Shown here piece by piece: positions 1 to 6,455 of a DNA stretch of 7,829 nt. Origin of the DNA: Kiritimatiellia bacterium (GTDB taxonomy: Bacteria; Verrucomicrobiota; Kiritimatiellia; RFP12; UBA1067). The translations under genes were made by a program, and so were the position numbers. The stretch is taken from contig CAAGNL010000163.1 of the NCBI GenBank assembly GCA_900771305.1, positions 1-7,829 on the forward strand. Reading direction: 5' to 3'. Numbering within the stretch: position 1 is the first letter of the stretch; the number at the start of each line of letters is the position of its first letter. A model generated the notes under the pieces. That model ran no database searches, was not told where the DNA came from, and worked only from the letters and a program-made list of their open reading frames with translations.

Positions 1-16
1 TATGAACAGAGACTCT

Positions 17-1372
17 TCATACAGGAATTCCTTCCTTCGCGTATTCATCGAGTTTGCGGTAGAGTGTCCGACGCGAGATGCCCAGAACCTGTGCGGCGCG
101 CGTGCGATTGCCTCCGACCTCCTTGAGCACGGCGAGAATCTGGGCCTTCTCGTTTTCGCCAAGAGTGACCGAGGACGAGAGGTCGACGAGGGGAGCTGTT
201 GTGGACTGCATCTGCTCTGGCACGTCCACGACATCGAGAAGCGCTCCCGTTGACAGTACAACCATCTTTTCGATTGTATTGCGAAGTTCGCGCACGTTTC
301 CGGGCCAGTCGTAGTTTTCGAGAAGCCTCATGGCCGCCGGCGTGATGCCACTGACCTGGGCGTGGTTCTTCTCGGCGAGCTCCTTGATGAAACGGGCGGC
401 GAGAAGGGGAATGTCTTCGCGACGGTCCTTCAGTGCAGGAAGATGGATGTCGACGACATTCAGACGGTAGTAGAGATCTTCGCGGAACTCGCCCTTGGCA
501 ACAAGGGCCTTCAGGTCCTTGTTGGTCGCGGCGACCACGCGGATGTCCACTTCGACGGATTCTGTTCCGCCCACGCGCAGGAACGAGCGATTCTCCAGAA
601 CGCGCAGGAGTTTCACCTGCATCGCCAGAGGGAGCTCGCCGATTTCGTCAAGGAAGATCGTGCCGTGGTTGGCGGCCTCAAAGGCTCCGGCCTTTCTGGC
701 AGAGGCACCCGTGAAGGCGCCTTTCTCGTAGCCGAAGAGCTCACTTTCGATGAGATTGGGCGAGATGGCTCCGCAATTGACCGCCAGGAACACGCCCTTG
801 GCCCGAGGCGAGAGATTGTGGAGCGCATGCGCGACAAGGTCCTTGCCCGTGCCGTTGGGCCCCTGCAGCAGGACGGTCGCAGGGGACGGCGCTGCGCGGC
901 GCACCATGTCGAAGACGCGCTTCATCGCGGGCGAAGACCCGACCATGTTATCGAGGCCGTACTTTTCATCCAGCTGGCTTCGCAGGCTTGCGACTTCCCG
1001 TTCGAGTGCTCCTGTCTTAAGTGCCTTTTCGACGCAGGCGTCCAGCTGGTCGAGGTCGACGGGTTTCATCAGGAAATTCTCGGCGCCATCTTTCATCGCG
1101 GCGACGGCCTGCTCGATTGTGCCGAAGGCCGTGAGCAGGATGCAGACCAACTTGGGATACTTCGCCTTCGCCGCCTGAAGGAGCTGAAGTCCGTCGACGC
1201 CGGGCATGCGTACATCGGAAAGCATGAGCGCGATGGAGGGATCGGCCTCAAGTGCCTTCATGGCCTGTTCCGCATCAGGTGCGGTCGTCACAAGGTAGCG
1301 ATCGCCGAGTGCGCGCGCCATCAGGTCGCGGGTGCCTTTCTCGTCGTCTACGATGAGGATGGACTGCTTCAC
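17..1372 (-). CDS. NtrC-family sigma-54-dependent response regulator
   Basis: A 451-residue cytoplasmic transcription activator, the usual length for the AtoC/ZraR/NtrC group. In this family, phosphorylation of the receiver lets the AAA+ ring hydrolyse ATP and remodel sigma-54 RNA polymerase. Seen: a receiver at about 1-120 with acidic pair D10/E11, phospho-acceptor D53 (LSDVRMP), T81 and K103; an AAA+ domain at about 142-370 with a P-loop at 171-178 (GPNGTGKD), the sigma-54 contact loop GAFTGA at 218-223, Walker B ending D242-E243, FREDLYYRL at 296-304 and sensor II WPGNVREL at 356-363; and a Fis-type helix-turn-helix at about 409-446. The start is GTG at 1372-1370, overlapping the stop of the kinase gene upstream (GTGA) and preceded by AGGAGG. 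The stop is TGA at 19-17. The P-loop differs from the family's usual GESGTGKE. The partner is surely the adjacent kinase. The target genes are unknown. Confidence 0.95.
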   Translation of the reverse strand: MKQSILIVDDEKGTRDLMARALGDRYLVTTAPDAEQAMKALEADPSIALMLSDVRMPGVDGLQLLQAAKAKYPKLVCILLTAFGTIEQAVAAMKDGAENFLMKPVDLDQLDACVEKALKTGALEREVASLRSQLDEKYGLDNMVGSSPAMKRVFDMVRRAAPSPATVLLQGPNGTGKDLVAHALHNLSPRAKGVFLAVNCGAISPNLIESELFGYEKGAFTGASARKAGAFEAANHGTIFLDEIGELPLAMQVKLLRVLENRSFLRVGGTESVEVDIRVVAATNKDLKALVAKGEFREDLYYRLNVVDIHLPALKDRREDIPLLAARFIKELAEKNHAQVSGITPAAMRLLENYDWPGNVRELRNTIEKMVVLSTGALLDVVDVPEQMQSTTAPLVDLSSSVTLGENEKAQILAVLKEVGGNRTRAAQVLGISRRTLYRKLDEYAKEGIPV

Positions 1373-2520
1373 ATGAGCCTCCTGACGCGTTTCTCGAGGC
1401 GGGGAATGCGGACAATGAACTTCGTCCCTTCGCCTTCCTTGGATTCGACATCGATCTCGCCGCCATGCGCACGTACAATGCGACGTGAGATCATCAAGCC
1501 CAGGCCGGTGCCGGACTGCTTGCTTGTACGATAGGGTTCGAAAAGGGCGGCGACCGCATCCGGCGTCATCCCCTTGCCGCTGTCAAGGAACGAGACGGTG
1601 ACGACGTCATCGTCGCTGTCCAGCGTAATGGCCAGTTCTCCGCCGTCCTTCATGGCCTCCAGGGCGTTCTTGATGAGATTGAAGAAGACCTGTTCCATCT
1701 GGGCGCAGTCAAGGCAGGCCGGAGGAAGAACAGGGGGGAGATCGAGCAGGACGCGGATCCGGCGGTCCTCGATCAGCGTCTTCATCGTCTTCAACGTATC
1801 CTTGAGTGGGTCCGCGAGTGACGCGGGAACGAGGTTGGGTCGAATTGGCCGCATGGCGTTGAGGAATCCGCGGTTGATGTCCGCAATGCGCTTGATTTCA
1901 TTCTGCGCGGTTGCGACGTCGGCCAGAAGCCGTTCCCTGCGTTCTGGGTCTGGTTCACGGCGAAACTCGCGCGCCATCAGCTGCAGATTGAGGGAAAGGG
2001 CGTTCAACGGATTGCCGATTTCGTGGGCAAGCCCCGCCGCCAGGTCCTTGATGGCGTCAGTCCGTTCGTTCTCGCGCTCGTCGGCCATGCGTGCGTAAGT
2101 GCTGGTGACGTCACGGATGATCACGACGACGGCGTCTCCGTTTGGAAGTGCGCCAAGTTCCAGGATGCGGTGCTCCGGATAGGCGAGCTCAATTTCGCTG
2201 GTGACCTTGCGTGCCCAGCCCTTGCCTTCGACCGAGGGGTGCAGGAGGTGGTTCCACTCCCAGTTCGGTAGAAGGTCCCGCACGGCCTTGCCGCGTCCTT
2301 TGGAAAGGGGGCAGGCCGTCAGGCGCTCGGCCGCAGCGTTGGAGTGGATGAGAATTCCCTGGGCGTCTACGACGAGGATGCCTTCGGAAAGCGTGTTGAA
2401 GACCGATTCGAGAAAACCGATTTCGTCCGCCAGGGCTTTGAATTGCCGACGACGATCGGCCGAGTCGAGCTTGTCGATTCGGTCAACGACCTTGGAAAAG
2501 AATTTGTCCGTATGTGCCAT
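1369..2520 (-). CDS. Soluble PAS-domain sensor histidine kinase (NtrB/AtoS-like)
   Basis: A 383-residue kinase expected to autophosphorylate and pass phosphate to D53 of the regulator encoded directly downstream. Seen: an N-terminal charged helical stretch at 1-35; a PAS domain at about 36-142 (ILVVDAQGILIHSN near 48-61); a dimerisation/phosphoacceptor domain with H166 in LAHEIGNPLN; and a HATPase domain with N-box N285 (NLIKNALEAM), G1 box DSGKGM at 313-318, FEPYRTSK at 327-334 and G2 box GTGLGL at 337-342. No transmembrane helix or signal peptide is visible, so it should sense an internal signal through the PAS domain or a partner; the ligand cannot be read from sequence. The ATG at 2520 has only a weak GGGA ribosome site four bases upstream. 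The 3' end overlaps the regulator gene by four bases, consistent with one transcript and coupled translation. Confidence 0.94.
   Translation of the reverse strand: MAHTDKFFSKVVDRIDKLDSADRRRQFKALADEIGFLESVFNTLSEGILVVDAQGILIHSNAAAERLTACPLSKGRGKAVRDLLPNWEWNHLLHPSVEGKGWARKVTSEIELAYPEHRILELGALPNGDAVVVIIRDVTSTYARMADERENERTDAIKDLAAGLAHEIGNPLNALSLNLQLMAREFRREPDPERRERLLADVATAQNEIKRIADINRGFLNAMRPIRPNLVPASLADPLKDTLKTMKTLIEDRRIRVLLDLPPVLPPACLDCAQMEQVFFNLIKNALEAMKDGGELAITLDSDDDVVTVSFLDSGKGMTPDAVAALFEPYRTSKQSGTGLGLMISRRIVRAHGGEIDVESKEGEGTKFIVRIPRLEKRVRRLM
1378..1383 (-). promoter_or_regulatory. Strong Shine-Dalgarno that decides the GTG start of the response regulator
   Basis: On the minus strand AGGAGG lies inside the last codons of the kinase gene, five bases before the GTG at 1372. 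An ATG two bases upstream (1374-1372) is in the kinase frame, where it is the kinase's last sense codon, and cannot start the regulator. The GTG is therefore the natural start. The kinase stop (TGA, 1371-1369) overlaps it, which suggests translational coupling. Confidence 0.8.
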
Positions 2521-2547
2521 TTCGTCCCACTGGTTGAAAACGGCACA

Positions 2548-2576
2548 ATTTTACCACAGGCACCTTGGCAAGGCAA
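2548..2576 (-). promoter_or_regulatory. Candidate sigma-70 promoter for the two-component operon
   Basis: Read on the minus strand: a -35 like TTGCCT (2576-2571; 4 of 6 to TTGACA), a 17-base spacer, and a -10 TAAAAT (2553-2548) preceded by TG at the extended -10 position (2556-2555). Transcription would begin near 2541, leaving about 20 bases of leader before the kinase ATG at 2520. The -35 lies inside the inverted repeat at 2561-2580, so a protein bound there would probably affect this promoter. Predicted by eye from consensus. Confidence 0.5.
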
Positions 2577-2580
2577 GGTG
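2561..2580. repeat. Perfect 7+7 inverted repeat between divergent promoters (candidate operator)
   Basis: CACCTTG (2561-2567) and CAAGGTG (2574-2580) are exact inverted copies separated by six bases. A second CAAGG inside the spacer forms a nested CCTTG-G-CAAGG dyad at 2563-2573. The site covers the -35 of the kinase promoter and lies where the -35 of the alpha-galactosidase promoter should be. Position and symmetry fit a dimeric regulator's operator acting on both directions. No known regulator family is recognised from the sequence. As RNA it could also form a small hairpin, but no T run follows on either strand. Confidence 0.45.
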
Positions 2581-2590
2581 GTTTGATTTG

Positions 2591-2599
2591 TGATATACT
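2591..2599 (+). promoter_or_regulatory. Candidate extended -10 promoter for the alpha-galactosidase gene
   Basis: TGATATACT contains an extended TG and a -10 TATACT (2594-2599; one mismatch to TATAAT). Transcription would start near 2606, about 28 bases before the ATG at 2634. At the normal 17-base spacing the -35 position (2571-2576, AGGCAA) matches the consensus poorly. TTGGCA at 2565-2570 is too far away (23 bases). The promoter would then depend on its extended -10 or on an activator, perhaps at the overlapping inverted repeat. Confidence 0.5.
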
Positions 2600-2620
2600 A
2601 CCTGAAGATTTACGAAGCAC

Positions 2621-2626
2621 TAGGAG
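2621..2626 (+). promoter_or_regulatory. Ribosome binding site that sets the alpha-galactosidase start
   Basis: TAGGAG lies seven bases before the ATG at 2634. The reading frame stays open upstream to a TTG at 2565, but that start has no ribosome site, lies upstream of the predicted promoter and would bury the signal peptide 23 residues inside the protein. Confidence 0.75.
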
Positions 2627-2633
2627 CTACTCG

Positions 2634-4880
2634 ATGAAGAAACTGATGTTTGCGTTCGCCGCGTGCGCGGTGGGGGTTCTGTTCGCAGCCGAAGTCAGCG
2701 ACACATTCACACTGCAGACAAAGTCCACCACGATGGCGCTGCAGAAGCAGCGTGGCGCGTGGAACCTGCTCCATTACGGCGCGAAGGTCGCGAATGGCGC
2801 GGATGCAGTGGCGCTTGCGCCCAATGTCCGCGACAACCCCAGCTTCATGGCGACGCGCCGTGCTGCAGCCTATTCAGTCTATGGCGACAAGGCGGTCGAC
2901 AAGGGCATCAACAAGTTCGGCGGACTCCAGGTCACACATGCCGACGGGTGCCTGACGACCTATCTTGAGGGTGTCAAGGCCGAGACGGTTGAGGACAAGC
3001 CCGGTGTCACGCATCTCGTCCTCACGCAGAAGGACGCCGTGTATCCGTTCTACGTCATCCAGCACTTCCGCGCGTTTGCGGCCTGCGATGTGATCGAGAC
3101 CTGGGTGGAGCTCCGCAATGAGGAGAAGGGGGCCGTGCGACTGGGACGGATGGACTCCCTTGCCATCGACTTCCCGCTGCTCGCGAACCAGTTCTATTTC
3201 CAGAGCGCGACGGGGCAGTGGTCCTGTGAATCCCAGATCGTCGAGACCGAACTCGTGCGCGGGCAGACGATCTCCGTAGGTTCCCGCTCCGGCGTTCGCG
3301 ACGCCTGGGAGGCCAACGCGAGCTTCATGTTGACCGCTGGCGAGAAGGCGACGGAGACGAGTGGGCGCGTCATCGGCGGCGTGCTCTGCTGGTCAGGGTC
3401 CTGGGGCATCAGCGTCCAGCGCGACCAGTGCGACGTCATCGAACTGCGCGCCGGAGCCGATACGAGCCAGGGCGCCTATGTGCTGGACGCCGGCAAGTCC
3501 ATCACGCTGCCGAAGTTCGCTCTCACGTTCTCCGAGAGCGGCAAGGGCCAGATTTCGCGCAACATCCACAAGTGGGCGCGCGACTGGCAGCTTCCCGCAG
3601 GACACAAGCCACGTCCCGTGCTGCTGAACAGCTGGGAGGGCAGCTACTTCTCGTTCACGGAGAAGGTCCTGCACGACATGATGGACGGCGTGAAGGAGAT
3701 GGGCGGCGAGCTCTTCGTCCTCGACGACGGCTGGTTCGGCACGGGCAAGTACGCGCGCGACAACAAGAACCAGGACCGCGTGGGGCTTGGCGACTGGGTC
3801 GTCAATCCCGAAAAGCTCCCGAATGGACTCGCCGGACTGAACGACGAGGCGAAGAAGCGCGGGCTTGACTTCGGTTTCTGGGTCGAGCCGGAGATGGTGA
3901 ACACGAACAGCTGGATCTACAACGCCCATCCGGACTGGATTGTCCGCGAGAAGACGCGTCCCGTCAACGTGGGCCGCGGCGGTTCCCAGACCGTGCTCGA
4001 CTACGCGAACCCCGCCGTGCGCGAGAACATCTTCAACCAGCTTGACGCCCTCTACTCGAAGATCCCCGGCCTCTCCTACATCAAGTGGGACGCGAATGCG
4101 GACTTCATGAACATGGGCTCTCCGTACCTTGACGCCGAGCATCAGGCGAACATGCCGTTCGACTACACGGTCGGACTCTATGACCTGCTCGCGAAGATCC
4201 GCGCGAAGTATCCGCAGATCGACATCCAGGCCTGCAGCTCCGGCGGCGGCCACGCCGACTACGGCTTCCTCCGCTACGCGGACGAATTCTGGGGTTCCGA
4301 CGACACCGATGCCCGCGAGCGCGTGTTCATCCAGTGGGGCGAGTCGCAGTTCTATCCCGCCTGCACGATCGCCGCACACGTCACGGCTGTGCCCAACCAC
4401 CAGACACGTCGTTCGACGCCCCTCAAGTTCCGCTTCGACGTCGCGATGGCCGGCCGTCTGGGCTTCGAGCTCCATCCAAAGGACATGCTCCCCGAGGAAG
4501 TTGCGTTCGCGAAGAAGTGCGTGGCGGACTACAAGCGCATCCGCGACACGGTCCAGCAGGGCGATCTCTACCGTCTCGTCTCGCCGTACAACAGCACGTA
4601 TGCCTCCCTCATGTACGTGAACGAGGCGAAGACCCGCGCGGTCGTCTACGTGTGGGGGCTCACCCGCGGCATCCAGCACGACTTCCCCGCGCCGATCCGT
4701 CTCCAGGGACTCGATGCGGCTAAAACCTACAAGGTCAACGAGATCAACGTGCTGAGCGGCAAGTTCCATTCCCGCGTGAACGGAAAGAAGCTTGGCGCCG
4801 ATGCGCTCATGACGATGGGCGTGCCCGTGAAGCTCCGCGGCGACTACGATTCCGCGGTGTTTGAGCTGACAGCGGAATAA
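2634..4880 (+). CDS. Secreted GH36-type alpha-galactosidase
   Basis: A 748-residue enzyme predicted to hydrolyse terminal alpha-1,6-linked galactose from galacto-oligosaccharides or galactomannan outside the cytoplasm, with retention. Seen: a signal peptide (MKK, hydrophobic core to about residue 18, cleavage near A18/A19); an N-terminal beta-sandwich at about 25-315; a barrel at about 325-650 with LNSWEGSYFSF (331-341), LDDGWFG (363-369), LGDWVVNPEKLPNGL (385-399), WVEPEMVN (416-423), IKWD (483-486), CSSGGG (534-539), SDDTD (555-559) and PNHQTRRSTPL (587-597); and a beta-rich C-terminal part at about 660-748. By family knowledge D486 is the nucleophile and an Asp in SDDTD, probably D556, the acid/base. 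Two usual family residues differ: the Arg of KWDxNR is Ala489, and the Arg after SSGGG is His540, so substrate preference may be shifted. The length is normal for the family. The next gene starts 49 bases downstream on the same strand. Confidence 0.93.
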   Translation: MKKLMFAFAACAVGVLFAAEVSDTFTLQTKSTTMALQKQRGAWNLLHYGAKVANGADAVALAPNVRDNPSFMATRRAAAYSVYGDKAVDKGINKFGGLQVTHADGCLTTYLEGVKAETVEDKPGVTHLVLTQKDAVYPFYVIQHFRAFAACDVIETWVELRNEEKGAVRLGRMDSLAIDFPLLANQFYFQSATGQWSCESQIVETELVRGQTISVGSRSGVRDAWEANASFMLTAGEKATETSGRVIGGVLCWSGSWGISVQRDQCDVIELRAGADTSQGAYVLDAGKSITLPKFALTFSESGKGQISRNIHKWARDWQLPAGHKPRPVLLNSWEGSYFSFTEKVLHDMMDGVKEMGGELFVLDDGWFGTGKYARDNKNQDRVGLGDWVVNPEKLPNGLAGLNDEAKKRGLDFGFWVEPEMVNTNSWIYNAHPDWIVREKTRPVNVGRGGSQTVLDYANPAVRENIFNQLDALYSKIPGLSYIKWDANADFMNMGSPYLDAEHQANMPFDYTVGLYDLLAKIRAKYPQIDIQACSSGGGHADYGFLRYADEFWGSDDTDARERVFIQWGESQFYPACTIAAHVTAVPNHQTRRSTPLKFRFDVAMAGRLGFELHPKDMLPEEVAFAKKCVADYKRIRDTVQQGDLYRLVSPYNSTYASLMYVNEAKTRAVVYVWGLTRGIQHDFPAPIRLQGLDAAKTYKVNEINVLSGKFHSRVNGKKLGADALMTMGVPVKLRGDYDSAVFELTAE

Positions 4881-4929
4881 GATGACGTGAAGACGATTCC
4901 TGAGAGGTCCGTGTCTACTGAGGAGCCCT

Positions 4930-6336
4930 ATGAGAAGGAACCTGTTTGCGTGTGTCGCCGTAGCCCTGTCGCTTGTCGCGGGGGCGGAACGATTCGTCGA
5001 CGTCTCAAAGGTTGACTGTCGTTATCTGGCGGATGCCGATGGAAAGACCTGGGTGCCGATTGGATGCAACATCTGCTTTGACCGGCTGGAGCGTCCGACC
5101 ATTGAGGCCCGCGCGCTTTTTGACGGATGGATGACGGCCTTCTCCGAGAATGGCGGCGACTTCATGCGCGTCTGGCTCTCGTGTCCGTTCGTGGAGGTGA
5201 TGCCCGAGAAGGCGGGCGTCTATTCGTCGGAGGCGACCGAGAATCTGAAATGGCTGGTGAAAAGGTCCGAGGAGCTTGGCATCCGGCTCAAGTTCACCTT
5301 CGAGAACTTCCGTGGAACGGGGCCGACGACGTCCGACAAGAATCCCGAGAAGGGCATCGTGTCGTTCAAGCGCCCGGTCTACAATCCCTCTGCGAAGAAT
5401 ATGCGCGAATGGTTCGCGTCGGAGGAGTGCTTCAGGATATACCTTGATCGCGCTCGGCATATCGCCGACGTGGTGGGGAATTCGCCCGCGGTGATCGCCG
5501 TCGAACTCTGGAACGAGGTCACCTCGACCGGCGCGGGACTCGCGTTGATTGCGCCGTGGACGGACCGGATGATGCCGGAGATCCAGAGACTCTTCCCGAA
5601 GCAGATGGTGCTGCAGAATCTGGGGAGCTTCTCCGATCCGGGGTCTGAAGTCGACTACGACTGGTTGGCGCGGGTGAAGGGGAATGGCTACCTCCAGGCG
5701 CATCGCTACCTTGACCTTGGGGCCGCGTTCGATGTCTGCCGAGGTCCGATGGACGTCCTCTGCGCGGATTCCATCCGCGAACTCATCGAGCGCCGTCCCG
5801 ACCTGCCGGTCTTTCTGGCGGAGACCGGGGCCGTCGAACCCAGGCACACGGGGCCGTTCCACCTCTATCCGGCGGACACGACGGGTTTGCTGATCCACGA
5901 CGAGATCTTCGCCGCGTTCTTCGCGGGGTCGGCCGGGTCGGGACAGCCGTGGCACTGGGATCACCAGTACATTGCGGGCAACAATCTCTGGTACCATTTC
6001 AAGTGGTTCAAGAAGGCCATCGAAGGACTCGATCCCGCAGTTGAGCATTTCCGCCCGTTCCACACCGAGACGCATCGCCTGCGCCTTTGGGGGCTTCGTG
6101 GCGAGAAGACCACCATCGTCTGGCTGCGCGACAAGCAGGCGGATTGGCGGAACATCCTGGAGAAGGGGCAGGCACCTGGGGTCGTCGCCGGCGAACGGCT
6201 GCCACGCACGTGTCGGTCCACGGGCTACAGCTGGTATCTTCCCTGGGAGGGCAAGGTTCAGGATGTGAAGGGGAACGAGATTCCATCATTCACGCGGTCG
6301 GCCGTCGTCCGATTTCCGACGGTGTCCGCCTATTGA
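4930..6336 (+). CDS. Secreted clan GH-A glycoside hydrolase, GH5-like (possible beta-mannanase/cellulase)
   Basis: A 468-residue exported hydrolase. Seen: a signal peptide (MRRNLFACVAVALSLVAGA, AGA cleavage site after A19); a barrel at about 30-365 with a start resembling GH5-like enzymes (DGKTWVPIGCN at 37-47), GGDFMRVW (75-82), the acid/base candidate E196 in ELWNEV, H258 in QAHRY, the nucleophile candidate E298 in FLAETG, and aromatic QPWHWDHQY (339-347) at the end of the barrel; then a beta-rich tail at about 375-468. The 102-residue spacing of the two Glu and the W-N-E motif fit clan GH-A; the subfamily and substrate are not certain. GAGGAG lies four bases before the ATG. The 49-base gap after the alpha-galactosidase has no clear terminator or promoter, so the two are probably cotranscribed. 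Next to an alpha-galactosidase, a mannan-active enzyme is the most plausible reading; cellulase, beta-mannosidase or another GH-A activity is possible. Confidence 0.82.
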   Translation: MRRNLFACVAVALSLVAGAERFVDVSKVDCRYLADADGKTWVPIGCNICFDRLERPTIEARALFDGWMTAFSENGGDFMRVWLSCPFVEVMPEKAGVYSSEATENLKWLVKRSEELGIRLKFTFENFRGTGPTTSDKNPEKGIVSFKRPVYNPSAKNMREWFASEECFRIYLDRARHIADVVGNSPAVIAVELWNEVTSTGAGLALIAPWTDRMMPEIQRLFPKQMVLQNLGSFSDPGSEVDYDWLARVKGNGYLQAHRYLDLGAAFDVCRGPMDVLCADSIRELIERRPDLPVFLAETGAVEPRHTGPFHLYPADTTGLLIHDEIFAAFFAGSAGSGQPWHWDHQYIAGNNLWYHFKWFKKAIEGLDPAVEHFRPFHTETHRLRLWGLRGEKTTIVWLRDKQADWRNILEKGQAPGVVAGERLPRTCRSTGYSWYLPWEGKVQDVKGNEIPSFTRSAVVRFPTVSAY

Positions 6337-6354
6337 TCGTGGCCGTCGCCTCGC

Positions 6355-6368
6355 CCGGAGTCCGGAGT
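6355..6368. repeat. Tandem 7-base duplication after the GH5-like gene
   Basis: CCGGAGT occurs twice head to tail (6355-6361, 6362-6368), starting 19 bases after the stop codon. It sits immediately before the hairpin cluster at 6371-6418. It may be replication slippage or part of a repeated extragenic element. Confidence 0.5.
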
Positions 6369-6370
6369 CC

Positions 6371-6418
6371 CCGAAGGTCTAGCTCCTCGATCTAGACCTC
6401 CCCCTAGACCTTCGGTCT
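6371..6418 (+). other. Cluster of mutually exclusive hairpins between the GH5-like gene and hisB
   Basis: CCGAAGGTCTAG (6371-6382) is perfectly complementary to CTAGACCTTCGG (6404-6415): a 12-bp stem with a 21-base loop. The same left arm can instead pair with CTAGACCT at 6392-6399 (8 bp, 9-base loop), freeing 6406-6418 to form a small AGACC/GGTCT hairpin. CTAGACCT is a direct repeat (6392, 6404), so two right arms compete for one left arm. The location fits a terminator for the hydrolase transcript, but the bases after it (TCTTCATTG) are not a proper T run. It could also be a regulatory switch or an extragenic palindromic repeat. Confidence 0.6.
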
Positions 6419-6424
6419 TCATTG

Positions 6425-6433
6425 TGTTAATAT
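6425..6433 (+). promoter_or_regulatory. Candidate extended -10 promoter for hisB
   Basis: TGTTAATAT holds an extended TG and a -10 TAATAT (6428-6433). A start near 6440 would leave a leader of about 16 bases containing AAAGGAG. No good -35 is visible; the expected position (6405-6410) falls in the right arm of the hairpin cluster. Confidence 0.4.
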
Positions 6434-6455
6434 GTGCCCACCTCAAAGGAGCATT

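Noticed and set aside
362..1534. A 390-codon open frame on the plus strand across the regulator and kinase genes
   Set aside because: It is antisense to two well-supported genes, has no domain signature and has no ribosome site. It arises from codon bias.
2548..2580. Possible sigma-54 (-24/-12) promoter in the divergent region, which would tie the regulator to its neighbours
   Set aside because: The closest match on the minus strand (TGGTAAAATTGTGC) has GG and GC separated by nine bases, not the required ten, and lacks the GGCAC core. The plus strand has no GG-N10-GC with a TTGC element. No site is supported.
2565..2633. Upstream TTG start for the alpha-galactosidase
   Set aside because: It would place transcription and translation signals inside the coding region and bury the signal peptide. 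The ATG at 2634 has a good ribosome site.
2634..2666. Lipobox-like FAAC at residues 8-11 of the alpha-galactosidase
   Set aside because: The hydrophobic stretch before the Cys would be only about seven residues, and hydrophobicity continues past it to residue 18. An ordinary signal peptide fits better.
3393..4769. A 458-codon open frame on the minus strand within the alpha-galactosidase gene
   Set aside because: It lies wholly antisense to a gene with clear GH36 motifs. Its protein is repetitive in V, R, E and H with no recognisable domain, typical of the complement of GC-rich codons.
4881..4929. Terminator or promoter between the two hydrolase genes
   Set aside because: No stem followed by a T run and no -10/-35 pair could be found. 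Only the GAGGAG ribosome site is clear.
5005..6075. A 356-codon minus-strand open frame within the GH5-like gene
   Set aside because: It is antisense to a gene with signal peptide and catalytic motifs. The composition is Arg/Val-rich and it has no plausible start region.
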